DNA of 64,000 nt. Source: Elymus sibiricus. Lineage: Eukaryota > Streptophyta > Magnoliopsida > Poales > Poaceae. Below, one piece after another: positions 10,735 through 21,962 of this stretch. Below the pieces are notes generated by a model. It had not been told where the DNA came from, made no database searches, and saw only the letters and a list, made by a program, of their open reading frames with translations. Each line of letters begins with the position of its first letter. Position 1 is the stretch's first letter. A program made the position numbers and the translations under genes. The DNA is taken from NCBI GenBank assembly GCA_039707655.1, contig CM077666.1:283701166-283765165 (forward strand), written 5' to 3'.

Positions 10735-11680
10735 CCGAAGAAATTTGTCACATTCGTATCCCCTCTAAATCCATGGACGATCCCATCGCTTCGCAGTATG
10801 GACAATCTGGGTTGTTCTCTGAAAAGTGCATATATGCTCGCAATTCAGCTAAAAGATAGAGAGACAACTCCCCATCATCGAGCTCATCGAACCAAGCAAA
10901 TGACATAAGCATATGGGATGTTATCTGGAAATCTATGGCGCCACTGAGGGTTAAGTCCTTTACTTGGAGGGTTGCAATTGGCTCCCTAGCAACTAAGGAA
11001 AATAAGAAGACAAGAACACTGGAAATTAGTGAGGTCCGCTCAATATGTGGTAATGGTACAGAGAATGAATTTCATGCAGTGGTAGAATGCACAAGGGCTC
11101 GGGCTTTATGTTAGGAATTAAGAGAGGTTTGGCACCTTCCCTCTGGAAACGCCTTTAGATATACTAGAATAGACTGGCTGCAATGCTTGTTGGCACCTTG
11201 CTCGGAGGAGATTCGTCTCAAAATTATGTTGATATCCCGGAGGGCATGGTACCTTAGGAATAATGTTGTACACGAGGACGACAAAGCGTCTGTGACAGTA
11301 TCCAAAAACTTCCTAATCAAATACACAGAGGAAATTCACCAGGCACTAGCACCGGAGGGAGAGGACTGAGAAAAGAAAGCAATGTTCCCATGCAGAATTC
11401 ATGTCCATGCTGCAGATGTCATTGATGACAATCAGTAGTTGCCACCAAAATTAGGAGCCTGGAAGCTAAACGCGGATGCGTCCTTTATTCATGAAGATAG
11501 GTCAAGCTAGTGCAGGGGTTGTCGTCAGGAATCATGAGAGGAATGTTGTATTGTCAATCTGCAAACATATGTCGCGGTGCCAGGTTGCTGAGGAGGCTGA
11601 AGCTATTTCGGTGCAGATTGGTTTTTCGGAACGGATGCGTGTATACAGAGGTCCTCTCTGCATTGAGACTGACTGCTCCC

Positions 11681-12224
11681 TGTTAGATCTAATGCATCAC
11701 TAGGATGTCAAACACATGATCTGATTGCATCTAGAACACCCAATTGACATGAACAGAGAAGGTTTAGGGATCATTACTGGTCACGGAGGTCGACATGATC
11801 GCCTGCTCGTTGCAGGCGAGATTGATGGATGATGTAGAGGTCGTAGTCGATCTCCTGGATGTCCTGATCCCCTCAGGCCGCCACCGGCACTGGCCTGGCA
11901 CGGCCGGAGCTAGGCAGAGCCTTCCCGTCGCAGCAGCACTCCCCTAGATCGGATTAGGGTGATGGAATTTTGGGGAGCTAGAGTTTGAACGTGAACTGGT
12001 CGATCGCCCAAGGCTGAAGCTCCCCTTCCCTTATATGTAGCGCTGGCGACAGGGGACCCAAACCTGAGTTGGTTTTGGGCGCCCCCGATCAGGGCGCATT
12101 AGTTAGATCGAGGCACACGTACGTTGGTTCGTGGGCCCATTCACTTAGCGTTATCTCTCTCCTTTTTTTTCCTGTTAGGCTATTAGATCTAACTGGCCTG
12201 TTAAGCCGTTAGATCAAACCAACA
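11681..12224 (-). repeat. 3' LTR of the Copia element
   Basis: 544 bp. It differs from 18099-18640 mainly by transitions and a short T-run indel near 12170. Confidence 0.94.
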
Positions 12225-12236
12225 TTCTCCCCCTTG
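12225..12236 (-). other. Polypurine tract of the Copia element
   Basis: Minus strand CAAGGGGGAGAA directly before the LTR start TGTTGG. Confidence 0.85.
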
Positions 12237-12414
12237 ATCGTTAGGCTTAACTGCATTCGCCCATTCTCCATAGGAATGATGTACCAAAGTGAGGTGTTGC
12301 AATAGCTCAGTGTGCCATAGAACCTCAACACTTATAGCACACCCGCCTATTTTGAAATGGAAAACATTTTGCTTATTGGGAGTGGTTTATTTTAATGGTC
12401 CTCTTATTCCAGAA

Positions 12415-15400
12415 TCACAAGGCTTCCAGTAATCCCATGCCGGCAACATGCTCACGAAAAATACTAGGTGGTAAGCCTTTAGTTAGCGGATCCGCAAGCA
12501 TATGCGTTGTTCTTATATTTTTAACATCAAGTGTTTGATCCTGGATTCTATCTTTCACAACACGAAACTTGATGTCAATGTGTTTGGCAGCATCACTTGA
12601 CTTGTTGTTACTTGTATAGAAAACTGCGGGTTCATTATCGCAGTACAATAAAATTGGTTTAGATATGCTGTCAACCACTTTAAGACCGGGAATAAAATTC
12701 TTTAGACATACAGCCTGCCCGGTGGCTTCAAAACATGCTACAAATTCTGCTTGCATTGTAGACGCAGCAGTTAACGTTTGTTTGGAGCTTTTCCACGATA
12801 TGGCTCCTCCCGCGAGTGTGAATATATAACCTGACGTGGATCTCTTACTATCCACACACCCGGCAAAATCAGAGTCTGAATAACCTATAATTTCCAGGTT
12901 ATCAGTTCTTTTATATGTAAGCATGAAATCCTTAGTTCCTTGCATATAACACAAGACCTTTTTTGCGGCCTTCCAGTGGTCCGGTCCTGGTTTTGATTGG
13001 TATCTGCCAAGCATCCCGGTTACAAAACATAAATCTGGGCGTGTACACACTTGAGCATACTTGATGCTTCCGACAGCTGAAGCATAAGGAACCGACTTGA
13101 TCTGATCAGCTTCATATTGGTTCCTCGGACATTGAAATGTCCCAAACTTATCGCCCTTGACTATAGGAGCAGGTGAGGGTGAGCACTTATGCATATTGAA
13201 TTTCTTTAGTACTCTCTCAAAGTATGCCTTTTGTGATAGTCCTAACATTCCTTTGGACCTATCTCGATGAATCTCGATGCCGAGGACATACGAGGCTTCA
13301 CCAAGATCTTTCATATCAAAAATAGATGACAGAAAATTCTTGGTCTCGTGCAGCATATCCTTATCGCTACACGCCAACAATATGTCATCAACATATAGGA
13401 CTAAAATTGTGAATCTACTGCCTTTAAATTTAACATATATGCAGTTGTCCACAACATTTTCGGTGAAACCAAAAGTTTTGATAATTTTATCAAACTTTAG
13501 GTACCAATCTCTTGAAGCTTGTCTCAAGCCGTAAATTGATTTCTTTAGACGACATGCTAAATGTTCATTCCCTTCCACAACAAAGCCTTCCGGCTGAGCC
13601 ATGTAAACGTTTTCTTTCAGGTCACCATTTAGAAATGCCGTTTTAACATCCATTTGGTGTAGTTCTAGGTCGTAATGAGCTACTAATGCCATGACGATTC
13701 TGAAAGAATCTTTGGTCGACACATGGGAGAAGGTTTTTTTATAGTCAATTCCTTCTCTTTGTGTGAACCCTTTTGCCACAAGCCTTGCCTTGAACCGTTC
13801 GACATTCCCTTTGGAATCATACTTGGTTTTGTAGACCCACTTGCAGCCTACTTTCTTAGCTCCATCGGGAACTTCTACTAAGTCCCAAACGTCGTTTGAG
13901 CCCATAGATTTCAACTCGTCTTCCATGGCAACCAACCACTTGGACGAATTTTCGCTTTTAATGGCTTCCTTATAAGAGGTTGGATCCTCCATCTTTCCCA
14001 TATCATTCATATCCTCAATCATGAAAGTGATATAATCATCTGATATGGCTTTCTTCCTCTCACGCCGTGGTCTACCCACAGGAGGAGGTGGTGGTGGTAC
14101 ATCATCATTTTGAGGATCATTATTTTCCTGGGGATCCACATCTGTGTCTGGATTTTCATTATTATTAGTTTCCGGATCACCATTTGGTTGAGAAATTGAA
14201 CTGTTAGATTCAAGATCATCAGACGTCACATTTCTTCGTATTGGGAAAACAATCTCTTGGATAGTCGGGGATGGTGCACAAACCCGCTTCTCCTCAAGGT
14301 CGATCTCCCTTATTTTCGTGACCTTGTTGTCCTCAAAAAATACCGCTTGTCTAGTCTCCACAAACTTGGTGGTGTGACTTGGACAATAAAAACGATATCC
14401 CTTTCCCCTATGAGGGTATCCAACAAAGAAACAGCTAACTGTTTTTGAATCCATTTTCTTTAGTTGTGGATTGAAAACTTTAGCTTCAGCAGGGCAACCC
14501 CACACCCGTAAGTAATTCAAGCTCGGTTTCTTTCCCGCCCACATCTCATAAGGTGTGTTCGGTGTTGACTTAGTTGGAGCAAGATTTAGTATGTGCGCGG
14601 CTGTTTTTAATGCCTCTATCCAAAGGCTTACTGGTAAACTCGAGTGACTAAGCATGCTTCGCACCATATCCATAAGGGTGCGATTGCGACGCTCAGCCAC
14701 ACCATTTTGTTGTGGTTCACCTGGCATTGAGTATTGAGCAATGATTCCATTTTCAGATAAGAACTTGGCAAAAGGTCCAGGAATCTGCCCATAAGGAGCA
14801 TGCCTACCATAATACTCTCCCTCGCGATCAGACCATACAACTTTGATTTTTGCGTTGAGTTGATTTTCAACCTCAGCTTTATAGATTTTGAATTTCTCCA
14901 AAGCTTCCGATCGGTCACGTATGGGATAAATATACCCATAGCGGGAAAAGTCGTCTGTGAATGTAATGAATGAATCAAAACCATCCATGGACTTAACGTT
15001 AAGGGGTCCACATATGTCGGTGTGAATTAATTCTAAAACCCCTGTGGCTCTTACTGTTCCTTTCTTAATTGTTTTTGCGAATTTTCTTTTAATGCAATCG
15101 ACACATTTTTCTGCATCCGAGAAGTCTAATGGGAGGAGTATTTCATTTTTAACTAAGCGTTCCATTCTCCCCCTCGAAATGTGGCCCAAACGACAATGCC
15201 ACAATTTCGAAGAATTATTAACTCCTTTCCATTTCTTCTCAACATTAATTTCATCACTCACATGCATAACTGAATCATAATTAAGAGATAACATGTATAG
15301 TTGGCCTCGTCTAACACCGAGGCCTACTTTCTTATTACATTTGTTCAACGCAAACTGTTTGTTGCCAAAATGGCACTCATACATATCATCATCTAAACGA

Positions 15401-15912
15401 GAAACTAAAATCAAATTCCTACTTAAGGTAGGCACATAAATAACATTATTCAATCTAAGAGTGTGGCCGGTGTGTAGCTCCAACGTGAGAGATCCCACAG
15501 CTTCAACATCGGCTTCAACTCCATTCGCTACCTTAAGCTTACTTGTTCCTCCTCTTGTAGTTTGGATCGTATCGAATCCCTGCATAGAGTTAGCAACGTG
15601 AGTGGTTGCACCTGAATCAATCCACCATGACTTTATAGAAAAATCAACATAAAGAGATTCATCTACAAAAGTTATTTCATCAGTACCTCTTTTGTTCATC
15701 CATTTTAGAAAGCCTGGGCAATCACTTTGGTAGTGTCCCTCCTTTTTGCAAAAATGGCACGTATTATCTTCAGCAGTTGAGCTGCTAGGAGCAGAAGAAG
15801 AACTACAGGCTTCTTTACCCTTGAAAGGCTTAGGGTTGAATGGCTTAGGGCCTTCTTTCTTGAACTGCTTTTTCTGAGGCTTAGGGAAACCTTGCCCCTC
15901 ATGCTTTCTCAT
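12415..15912 (-). CDS. Copia Pol polyprotein (1165 aa), including zinc knuckle
   Basis: An uninterrupted frame. In order it holds a CCHC zinc knuckle (residues 52-65), an aspartic protease with DSGATTHV near 97, a GAG-pre-integrase and integrase core (about 240-480, with HTDICGPL and [12 protein letters not shown]), then reverse transcriptase (about 690-930, active-site YVDDILLA near 839) and RNase H (about 1010-1140, with GYSDSDFAG and the last acid in [11 protein letters not shown]). This order (PR-IN-RT-RH) defines Copia. The products would copy the RNA into DNA and integrate it. The zinc knuckle, normally the C-terminal part of Gag, is in this frame, so the Gag/Pol border here does not match the domain border. 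The frame starts on an ATGA overlap with the Gag stop. Confidence 0.95.
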   Translation of the reverse strand: MRKHEGQGFPKPQKKQFKKEGPKPFNPKPFKGKEACSSSSAPSSSTAEDNTCHFCKKEGHYQSDCPGFLKWMNKRGTDEITFVDESLYVDFSIKSWWIDSGATTHVANSMQGFDTIQTTRGGTSKLKVANGVEADVEAVGSLTLELHTGHTLRLNNVIYVPTLSRNLILVSRLDDDMYECHFGNKQFALNKCNKKVGLGVRRGQLYMLSLNYDSVMHVSDEINVEKKWKGVNNSSKLWHCRLGHISRGRMERLVKNEILLPLDFSDAEKCVDCIKRKFAKTIKKGTVRATGVLELIHTDICGPLNVKSMDGFDSFITFTDDFSRYGYIYPIRDRSEALEKFKIYKAEVENQLNAKIKVVWSDREGEYYGRHAPYGQIPGPFAKFLSENGIIAQYSMPGEPQQNGVAERRNRTLMDMVRSMLSHSSLPVSLWIEALKTAAHILNLAPTKSTPNTPYEMWAGKKPSLNYLRVWGCPAEAKVFNPQLKKMDSKTVSCFFVGYPHRGKGYRFYCPSHTTKFVETRQAVFFEDNKVTKIREIDLEEKRVCAPSPTIQEIVFPIRRNVTSDDLESNSSISQPNGDPETNNNENPDTDVDPQENNDPQNDDVPPPPPPVGRPRRERKKAISDDYITFMIEDMNDMGKMEDPTSYKEAIKSENSSKWLVAMEDELKSMGSNDVWDLVEVPDGAKKVGCKWVYKTKYDSKGNVERFKARLVAKGFTQREGIDYKKTFSHVSTKDSFRIVMALVAHYDLELHQMDVKTAFLNGDLKENVYMAQPEGFVVEGNEHLACRLKKSIYGLRQASRDWYLKFDKIIKTFGFTENVVDNCIYVKFKGSRFTILVLYVDDILLACSDKDMLHETKNFLSSIFDMKDLGEASYVLGIEIHRDRSKGMLGLSQKAYFERVLKKFNMHKCSPSPAPIVKGDKFGTFQCPRNQYEADQIKSVPYASAVGSIKYAQVCTRPDLCFVTGMLGRYQSKPGPDHWKAAKKVLCYMQGTKDFMLTYKRTDNLEIIGYSDSDFAGCVDSKRSTSGYIFTLAGGAISWKSSKQTLTAASTMQAEFVACFEATGQAVCLKNFIPGLKVVDSISKPILLYCDNEPAVFYTSNNKSSDAAKHIDIKFRVVKDRIQDQTLDVKNIRTTHMLADPLTKGLPPSIFREHVAGMGLLEAL

Positions 15913-16565
15913 GTTAGAGCCAACATGAAAACATGCTCTTTCTTCTGCCTCATGATCCTCTCTTCCTCCTGGACGATCCTTGCGGTCATCTCACCGAGTG
16001 GCCATTTTTCCTTTAGAGAGTTATAGTTGACCTTAAATTGTTCAAATTCTTCTGGAAGGGACTCAAGAATCGTTATTACAAGAAGATTTTCACTTAAAGA
16101 ACACTCCAAAGCTTTAAGCTTGGTGAGAGCGTTCACCAGCCTCAGGATGTGCTGCCTGACATTCCCGTCTACAGTGTATTTTTGAAGAAGCTTAGTGAAA
16201 AGCTCATGAGCATACACTTTGTCGGAGCCTTTGAATTGCTCCCCCATTTCATCAAGGAATGCTTTAGCAGTGTCTTTCTTAGGGAGTGCCTCGGCAATGT
16301 CCGGTGATATTGTCGCATTCATGATAAGAAGCGCAATATGGTTGGACTTGTTCCACTTTTCCATCTTAACATCATAGTCCTTTTTGAGTTCTGCATACCC
16401 TGTAGCACCTTGCACGGGTGCTACAGGTTTTTCTTCCCTCAAGGCATAATCAAACTCATTACAACCCAAACATAATTCGACTTGGGACTTCCAACGCGGG
16501 AAGTTACTCCCCGTAAGTGGTTCGATCGTGTCGTACCGGAATGGAGCGGAAGCTGAAATTATCAT
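15909..16565 (-). CDS. Copia Gag, capsid part (218 aa)
   Basis: A UBN2/retrotransposon gag type protein. It opens with [20 protein letters not shown], the typical Copia gag start, and ends with a basic/acidic helix. It would assemble the particle. It stops with TGA inside ATGA, where the A of the next frame's ATG is 15912. In most Copia elements gag and pol form one frame, so here either a one-base shift has split gag before its zinc knuckle or the element uses recoding or reinitiation. The upstream leader is long (16566-18084). Confidence 0.88.
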   Translation of the reverse strand: MIISASAPFRYDTIEPLTGSNFPRWKSQVELCLGCNEFDYALREEKPVAPVQGATGYAELKKDYDVKMEKWNKSNHIALLIMNATISPDIAEALPKKDTAKAFLDEMGEQFKGSDKVYAHELFTKLLQKYTVDGNVRQHILRLVNALTKLKALECSLSENLLVITILESLPEEFEQFKVNYNSLKEKWPLGEMTARIVQEEERIMRQKKEHVFMLALT

Positions 16566-18083
16566 AAAAATTCATAAGTAAACTTGCATGATTATAAATT
16601 TACGTTGGTAAATAGACAAACATGCCAAGAATTTAATTTTCAACTCCAAGTCAAATCACCGTTGGGCAGAGAAAACATGGAATTAAAACATCATAAGGGA
16701 TGACTCATAATATTAAAACAACGTTGGTCTGAATTAAAATTAGAGTCATATTTTCTCAATTTAAACATCAAATTTAATCATTAAGGATACATCATTATAT
16801 GATGTTTAAAGTGATATACAATCATGCAAACATGTCATAAGTTCCAAATAAAAGATCTCGTTGGTTCAAAATTACTCAGAATAATGACATGTTTTAATTC
16901 ATCATTATCTCGGGCATTTACTGGCTAAAACAATGCGAAAACATAATATGTATTAACTTACAATGCACTGGAAAAACACAGAAAATCGCGAAAATAATTT
17001 TTGGCCCAAAATACCCACGGTTATCCGAAATACGGCCCAGTCCAGTAGCATAAAAGCATTAAAAAAACATCTACTACGGGACTGAGGCAACTTGGGCCGC
17101 AGCCCATGGCCGAAAATGGCCCAACAACCTCCCGAAGGCCCAGTCGGAGCTGGGAGTCGCTTAGAATCGTCTGATCGAATCGGACGGTCGTCCTTCCTCC
17201 CACTTGGAACAAAGATGCTCCCGAGCTAACCCTAGGCCATTTCACTCCTCCTCCCCCGCTTTTCACGCACACACCAGAGAGGGCGACGAGCTCGGCAGCT
17301 CGAAGGCGCGCCGGCCATGGTGGCGCGGCGGCTGCGCTCGCCGGTGGAGCGTGCAGCAGGATGAATCCCGCGCGCTCCTTCGTCGAACGTGGCCCCGGCG
17401 TCCGCGCGCATGGCATTTCAGGGAGGGAGGAGACGCCGGCCACCGCGGCATGAGGGGCGACGGTGACCTGCGCGGCGTCGGCCACACAGGGGCTCGTCCA
17501 TTCGTGCGGCCGCGGCGGCTCAAAAAACGTTCCGCGCGTCGCTCCGGTGGGAGGCGACGGCGTCGCGACGTCTCCGCCCTCGCACCGCGGTGGACGCAGT
17601 GCGGGCCCCGAAGGGAAAAGGCGGCTACGCGGCGCATTAGGTGATTCTCTTTCTCATTCTCCTCCAATTCGTGCTCATCAGTGCTTAATTGGGGAAAAAC
17701 AATCCTAATTGCAGAATTAGGGTTCTTCCGAATTGGGGATTTTTTTATCTAGGGTTCTACTATTTGTGTGCTGTTGATCCCCTTTCTTCTAATGACAATT
17801 ATAACCAGAAGCAGTACTAATACTTGACCAATTGTGATTAACCGAAACATAATTGTGAGCATTAAACATTAACAGAGGTTAATAAAAAAAGAGTTACATG
17901 ATTAACAGTACTGATCCGAGTCGATTAGAATAAAACTTAATCCTTCGAGTGGGCAATTAACATGAACATAAACAGCAGAAGGCATATTGGGCTAACCAGA
18001 GGATTAGATCGAATCTTAAAACATAAAACCCGAATCATGAGATTGATCTACTGATCAAATTAGGGTTCTAGTACAATCATGTA
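16566..18083 (-). other. Untranslated leader of the Copia element
   Basis: About 1.5 kb between primer site and gag. 16566-17030 and 17690-18080 are AT-rich. 17200-17640 is GC-rich and holds open frames on both strands that resemble nothing I know, so I do not call them genes. The GC-rich block might be captured sequence. Confidence 0.55.
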
Positions 18084-18097
18084 GGCGACTGATACCA
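18084..18097 (-). other. Primer-binding site of the Copia element
   Basis: Minus strand TGGTATCAGTCGCC, starting two bases after the LTR edge. It matches the 3' end of initiator methionine tRNA over TGGTATCAG. Confidence 0.88.
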
Positions 18098-18098
18098 T

Positions 18099-18640
18099 TG
18101 TTAGATCTAATGCATCACTAGGATGTCAAACACATGATCTGATTGCATCTAGAACACCCAATTGACATGAACAGAGAAGGTTTAGGGATCATTACTGGTC
18201 ACGGAGGTCGACATGATCACCTGCTTGTTGCAGGCGAGATTGATGGATGATGTAGAGGTCGTAGTCGATCTCCTGGATGTCCTGATCCCCTCAGGCCGCC
18301 ACCGGCACTGGCCTGGCACGGCCGGAGCTAGGCAGAGCCTTCCCGTCGCAGCAGCACTCCCCCAGATCGAATTAGGGTGATGGAATTTTGGGGAGCTAGA
18401 GTTTGAACGTGAACTGGTCAATCGCCCAAGGCCGAAGCTCCCCTTCCCTTATATGTAGCGCTGGCGACAGGGGACCCAAACCTGAGTTGGTTTTGGGCGC
18501 CCCCGATCAGGGTGCATTAGTTAGATCGAGGCACACGTACGTTAGTTCATGGGCCCCTTCACTTAGCGTTATCTCTCTCCTTTTTTTCTGTTAGGCTATT
18601 AGATCTAACTGGCCTGTTAAGCCGTTAGATCAAACCAACA
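18099..18640 (-). repeat. 5' LTR of the Copia element
   Basis: 542 bp, the minus-strand promoter LTR. Confidence 0.94.
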
Positions 18641-18727
18641 CTCCCAAGTTATCTCGCTAATAAATCCTAATGTTCCAAATAGATCTGCTTTATTTGCAAT
18701 TGCTGCTAACATAAAAAACAAGATGGA

Positions 18728-19904
18728 TGATGACCCACAAGTATAGAGGATCAATCGTAATCCTTTCAATAAGTAAGAGTGTCGAACCCAACGAGTAGCG
18801 GAAGGAACTGATAAGCGGTTTTCAGTAAGGTTTCACTGCAAGTGATGTAAGATAGTTTTGATAAATAGTTTGATAGCAAGATAATTTGTAACAAGGTAAT
18901 AAGTAACAATAGTAAAAAAATGCATCAAGTGGTCAAATCCTTAATTGTGCTAAGGACAAGTGGAGGTGTTTCTTATAGTGACTAAAACGCTCTTGTGGAC
19001 ACACGGGAATTTCACAAGTTACTTTTACCACGATTCATTGAGTTAATGTTCATTGTCTTGATAAGTGTTACGTGGGTGGACCGGAGCTAAGGTACTATCC
19101 TAACTTGAACAAATACCTACTTATGATTATACTCTCCATGCAAGCATCCACAACTACAAGAGAAATAATTAAGATAAATCTAACCATAGCATTAAGCAAT
19201 TGGATCCAAAACAACCCTTTACGGAATAATTCACAAACTAGGGTTTAGGTTTCTATCACTCCCGCAATTCATCATCTACAAACTAATTCCACAATGCCTT
19301 CCCCTAGGCCCAAAGATGATGAAGTGTTATGTAGTCGACATTCACATAACACCACTAGAGGAAGAACAACACAACATAATATCAAAACGTTGAACGTGAA
19401 TCAACTTCACATGATTACTAGTATAACAAGACTTCTCTCATGTCCTCAAGAGCTAATGAAACTACTCACAACTCATCATATGGATCATGATCAGTGGGTA
19501 TAAATATATGATTAACAATATGAACATAACAAATTTCCACCAATTAAACCAACTAGCCTCAACTACAAGATGTAATCAACACTACAAGCACTCCCAGGTA
19601 CCAATCTGAGGTTAGATACAAAGATTAAGCGCAAGAGAAGAGCTAGAGTTTGGAGATGAGATGGTGCTCGTGAAGATGTTGATGAAGATGATGATCCCCA
19701 TGATGAACAGAGTGTTGGTGATGATGAAGGCTTTCTCTTCTGTTGCATTTTCAGGTCAGATTTCCAGTTGTCAGTAATCCACCTCTCTTTTTATATCTTG
19801 CATTTTAAAAGAGAAAAGACATTGGAACTGCATCATATTGTGAAATATATCATTAAAATAGGATAAATTATAGTAAAAAATAATGATGCAAAATGGATGT
19901 ATCA
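18728..19904. mobile_element. 1177-bp solo-LTR-like element with 5-bp target duplication
   Basis: It starts TGATGACCCAC and ends GATGTATCA. The 5 bp atgga flank it on both sides (18723-18727 and 19905-19909). TG...CA ends with a 5-bp duplication are the mark of a solo LTR. I see no internal coding region, primer site or second LTR. It carries a hairpin at 19324-19352 (9-bp arms GTGTTATGT/ACATAACAC, 11-base loop). The family appears common in Triticeae intergenic DNA, but I cannot give it a name. An uncoded DNA element with TGAT ends is the alternative. Confidence 0.75.
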
Positions 19905-20095
19905 ATGGACAACTTTCAAGAGATTATGTCGGCTAGAAGGGGCAACAACATACTTCCACGAGCTTGCGGCGCATGCGTGGAAATGTGTGAATCTAATGAT
20001 GCTTGCTGACGTCCCTCCTGACCTGAAAGTTTTACTCTTGAAAGAGCGTAGACAGGGTGTCTCCCTTTAATGTATTGTGTGCCTAATCTCAAAAA

Positions 20096-20526
20096 ATATA
20101 TGTGATAGTGAGTTTTTTTTTTGCGGGATTGTGATAGCGAGTTTTAGATGGTCTTCAGTCCATAAATCTGGTAATCGGTAAAATTATAGTAGATGGTAAA
20201 CACACAAGTGTTAAAATCGTACCACACAAATAAGTACATGGTAACAGAAATAGAAAAAGAATGTAGAATCCACTCCACTAGAAATACTATAAACAGAGTA
20301 CTATAAAATCCTATTTTTCTCCAAGAGAAAAGAAAACTCAAATCTCATCGTAGTTTTGTACGCCGTATTGTACTTTTCTCCTGCAGAAACATTGATGATC
20401 ATAGATGTCACTTTTTTCTGTCAAAAAAAAGCTCCCATCGAAGCATCCGATGCATGATCTCAGGGTAAGTCGGTGGCACAAGGCGGGGCGGTGGCGCCAA
20501 CTGGCTGATCCATCCGATAAACTGCC
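20096..20526. other. Short gap between LINE end and MULE
   Basis: No gene seen. The last part (about 20440-20526) is GC-rich and would have been next to 29050 before the MULE inserted, so it may be the original promoter of the exonuclease-like gene at 29225. Confidence 0.4.
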
Positions 20527-20606
20527 GCTATTTTTTTTTAAATAATACACTTTTTTTTATTAAATTTCAGAAATATTACACCGTTTTTTTAAAAAAAATA
20601 CAGCGT
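20527..20606. repeat. Left terminal inverted repeat of the MULE
   Basis: T-rich outer part of the inverted repeat, matching 28961-29040 in reverse complement with small length changes in the A/T runs. Confidence 0.9.
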
Positions 20607-20815
20607 CGGCTTACTGCAGGCCGACAGGAGCCAGTCGGCTTACTGGAGGCCGATTAGACTGCAGGCCGATTGAAATCCTATCGGCCTAGGGGAAGTCGAC
20701 AGGCCTCTCGGCCGTTGGTGGGGGTTCCTGTCGGCCCACTGGTAGCCGACTGGGACCTGTCGGCCCACTGGAGGCCGACTGGAACCTATCAGCCCACTGG
20801 TGGCCGACTGGAATG
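20607..20815. repeat. Left subterminal array of TCGGC/GCCGA motifs
   Basis: About eight to ten copies of short imperfect palindromes of the form TCGGCYYACTGGNGGCCGA. The outermost part is shared with the right end. Such repeated subterminal motifs are typical transposase-binding regions; this role is inferred. Confidence 0.75.
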
Positions 20816-21068
20816 CCACGTTTTTCCCCGTTCTTCCATTCTTTATCTACTTTTTTTTTACTTCTTTATGAAATGGATGAAACTAAAACTTTTTCCCAAT
20901 TCACAAACTTTTTCAAATTCATAAACTTCTTTTTGAATTATCAATGAATATTTTGATAAATATCATTAATTTTTCCATTTTGTAAAATATTTTTGCAAAT
21001 CTATGATTTTTTTTAAAAATGATGAACTTTTTGCAAATTTTGGATTTGTTTTGAAAATATATGAACTT

Positions 21069-21214
21069 TTTCCCGCTTTCTAGTTCCTGCCATATTTTCG
21101 CGCTTTCTAGTTCCCGCCATATATTTCCCGCTTTCTAGTTCCCGCCATATATTTCCCGCTTTCTAGTTCCCGCCTATATCTCCCGCCATATTTCCCCGCT
21201 TCCGAGTTCCCGCC
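21069..21214 (+). promoter_or_regulatory. Cluster of E2F-type sites upstream of the 131-aa MULE gene
   Basis: Eight exact matches to plant E2F consensus words lie in 146 bp, in tandem units of about 28 bp. TTTCCCGC is at 21069, 21124 and 21152; TTTCGCGC at 21096; TTCCCGCC at 21111, 21139, 21167 and 21207. Near matches lie between them. A TATA-like CCTATAAAAC follows near 21231 and the ATG is at 21298. By known E2F biology this arrangement would give S-phase expression; that is inference. Confidence 0.65.
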
Positions 21215-21297
21215 ATATTTTTGTCTTCTCAACCTATAAAACACCCTTGGCAGTAAGGTGGGTAAGCAATGTAGTGTAGTGTCGTAGTCTCGCGAAG

Positions 21298-21693
21298 ATG
21301 TCCGGATATCCTTTTGATCGTAGTTTTCACCCTGGTATGTCTCGATGTCTTCTGCGTTTAGCCGCAAATTTCAGGGTTGACAACATATTAGTTCCGTGGG
21401 ACGAACTCATCAGTAGTGACATGCTACTGAATGAGCTGGCTCACGCATTAAGTAGGTCCGGGTGGCCTTCCAAGACATTTGAGGAGATACGGAAAGAACT
21501 TCTCAGGTTGCATGGAAGATGGAAGAAGCAACTGCATAAGGGTGAAGCATTCCTAAAGGCTGCAGCAGAAGATACTTATTTATGGACCCAAGACAGCGAG
21601 GACGATATGCCGAGCACCAAGGCCAAGAGTACCGCATCGTCGAAGGGCAAGAGTTCTGCATCGACGGAGGATGACGATGATGAATTCATGTAG
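21298..21693 (+). CDS. MULE-borne small acidic-tailed protein, unknown (131 aa)
   Basis: Single-exon intact frame in the left arm of the MULE, convergent with the plant mobile domain gene. Residues 15-90 look helical and amphipathic (MLLNELAHALSRSGWPSKTF, then EEIRKELLRLHGRWKKQ). I see a Trp-containing helical segment but no domain I can name. Residues 96-131 form a Ser/Lys/Asp-rich tail ending DDDDEF. It has no signal peptide or membrane segment, so it is probably nuclear or cytosolic. The start is supported by a TATA-like box about 60 bp upstream and by the E2F-type cluster. It has no stops or frameshifts while both larger MULE genes are broken. It might be an accessory protein, comparable in position (not in sequence) to the second gene of maize MuDR. 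A captured host gene fragment is the alternative. Confidence 0.6.
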   Translation: MSGYPFDRSFHPGMSRCLLRLAANFRVDNILVPWDELISSDMLLNELAHALSRSGWPSKTFEEIRKELLRLHGRWKKQLHKGEAFLKAAAEDTYLWTQDSEDDMPSTKAKSTASSKGKSSASTEDDDDEFM

Positions 21694-21962
21694 TTTTTAC
21701 GTTGTATGTTGTAAGTTCCGTCCTACCTACCGTTTAATTCAGATGTAGTTGTATCCAGTTGTTTGTACTATCTTATTGTAGGAGAAGTATGTTCTATCTA
21801 AATATGATGTTGTAGTTGGTGCACGACGTTGGATAACAGAGTACTAAAACAGAGTAGGCATATGTCTCATACATAAGTACATAGTCCTTTGTCTCATACA
21901 TAGAATAAGCATAAGTCTCATACATAGGTAGATAGTCATGTCTCTACTGATAGATAGAAGCG

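Larger units (their letters stand above)
11681..18640 (-). mobile_element. Complete Ty1/Copia LTR retrotransposon (6960 bp)
   Basis: LTRs at 11681-12224 and 18099-18640, with target duplication ctccc at 11676-11680 and 18641-18645. On the minus strand the LTR starts TGTTGGTTTGATC and ends AGATCTAACA. A tRNA-iMet-type primer site (TGGTATCAGTCGCC) follows the right LTR and a polypurine tract precedes the left one. Gag and pol are open. I count about 10 substitutions and a 2-bp indel between the LTRs (about 98% identity), implying insertion about 0.7 million years ago at 1.3e-8 per site per year. It inserted into the RNase H part of a LINE. Confidence 0.96.
10735..20095 (+). mobile_element. Decayed LINE 3' end, split by two insertions
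   Basis: Three pieces of one non-LTR retrotransposon: 10735-11680, 18646-18727 and 19910-20095. The first holds a zf-RVT-like segment (translation near 10910: WDVIWKSMAPLRVKSFTWRV, then a CxxC-H-C pattern) with stops and frameshifts. It then enters an RNase H-like domain (near 11470-11680: LNADASF..., AEEAEA..., ETDCS). Removing the Copia element with one ctccc copy, and the second element with one atgga copy, lets the RNase H frame run straight on through both junctions until a frameshift near 19950. The conserved HELAAHAW follows in another frame. The end is A-rich. It is non-functional and its 5' part is missing. Confidence 0.8.

Noticed and set aside
17204..17667. ORFs in the GC-rich part of the Copia leader
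   Set aside because: They lie inside the non-coding leader of a complete Copia element and resemble no family.
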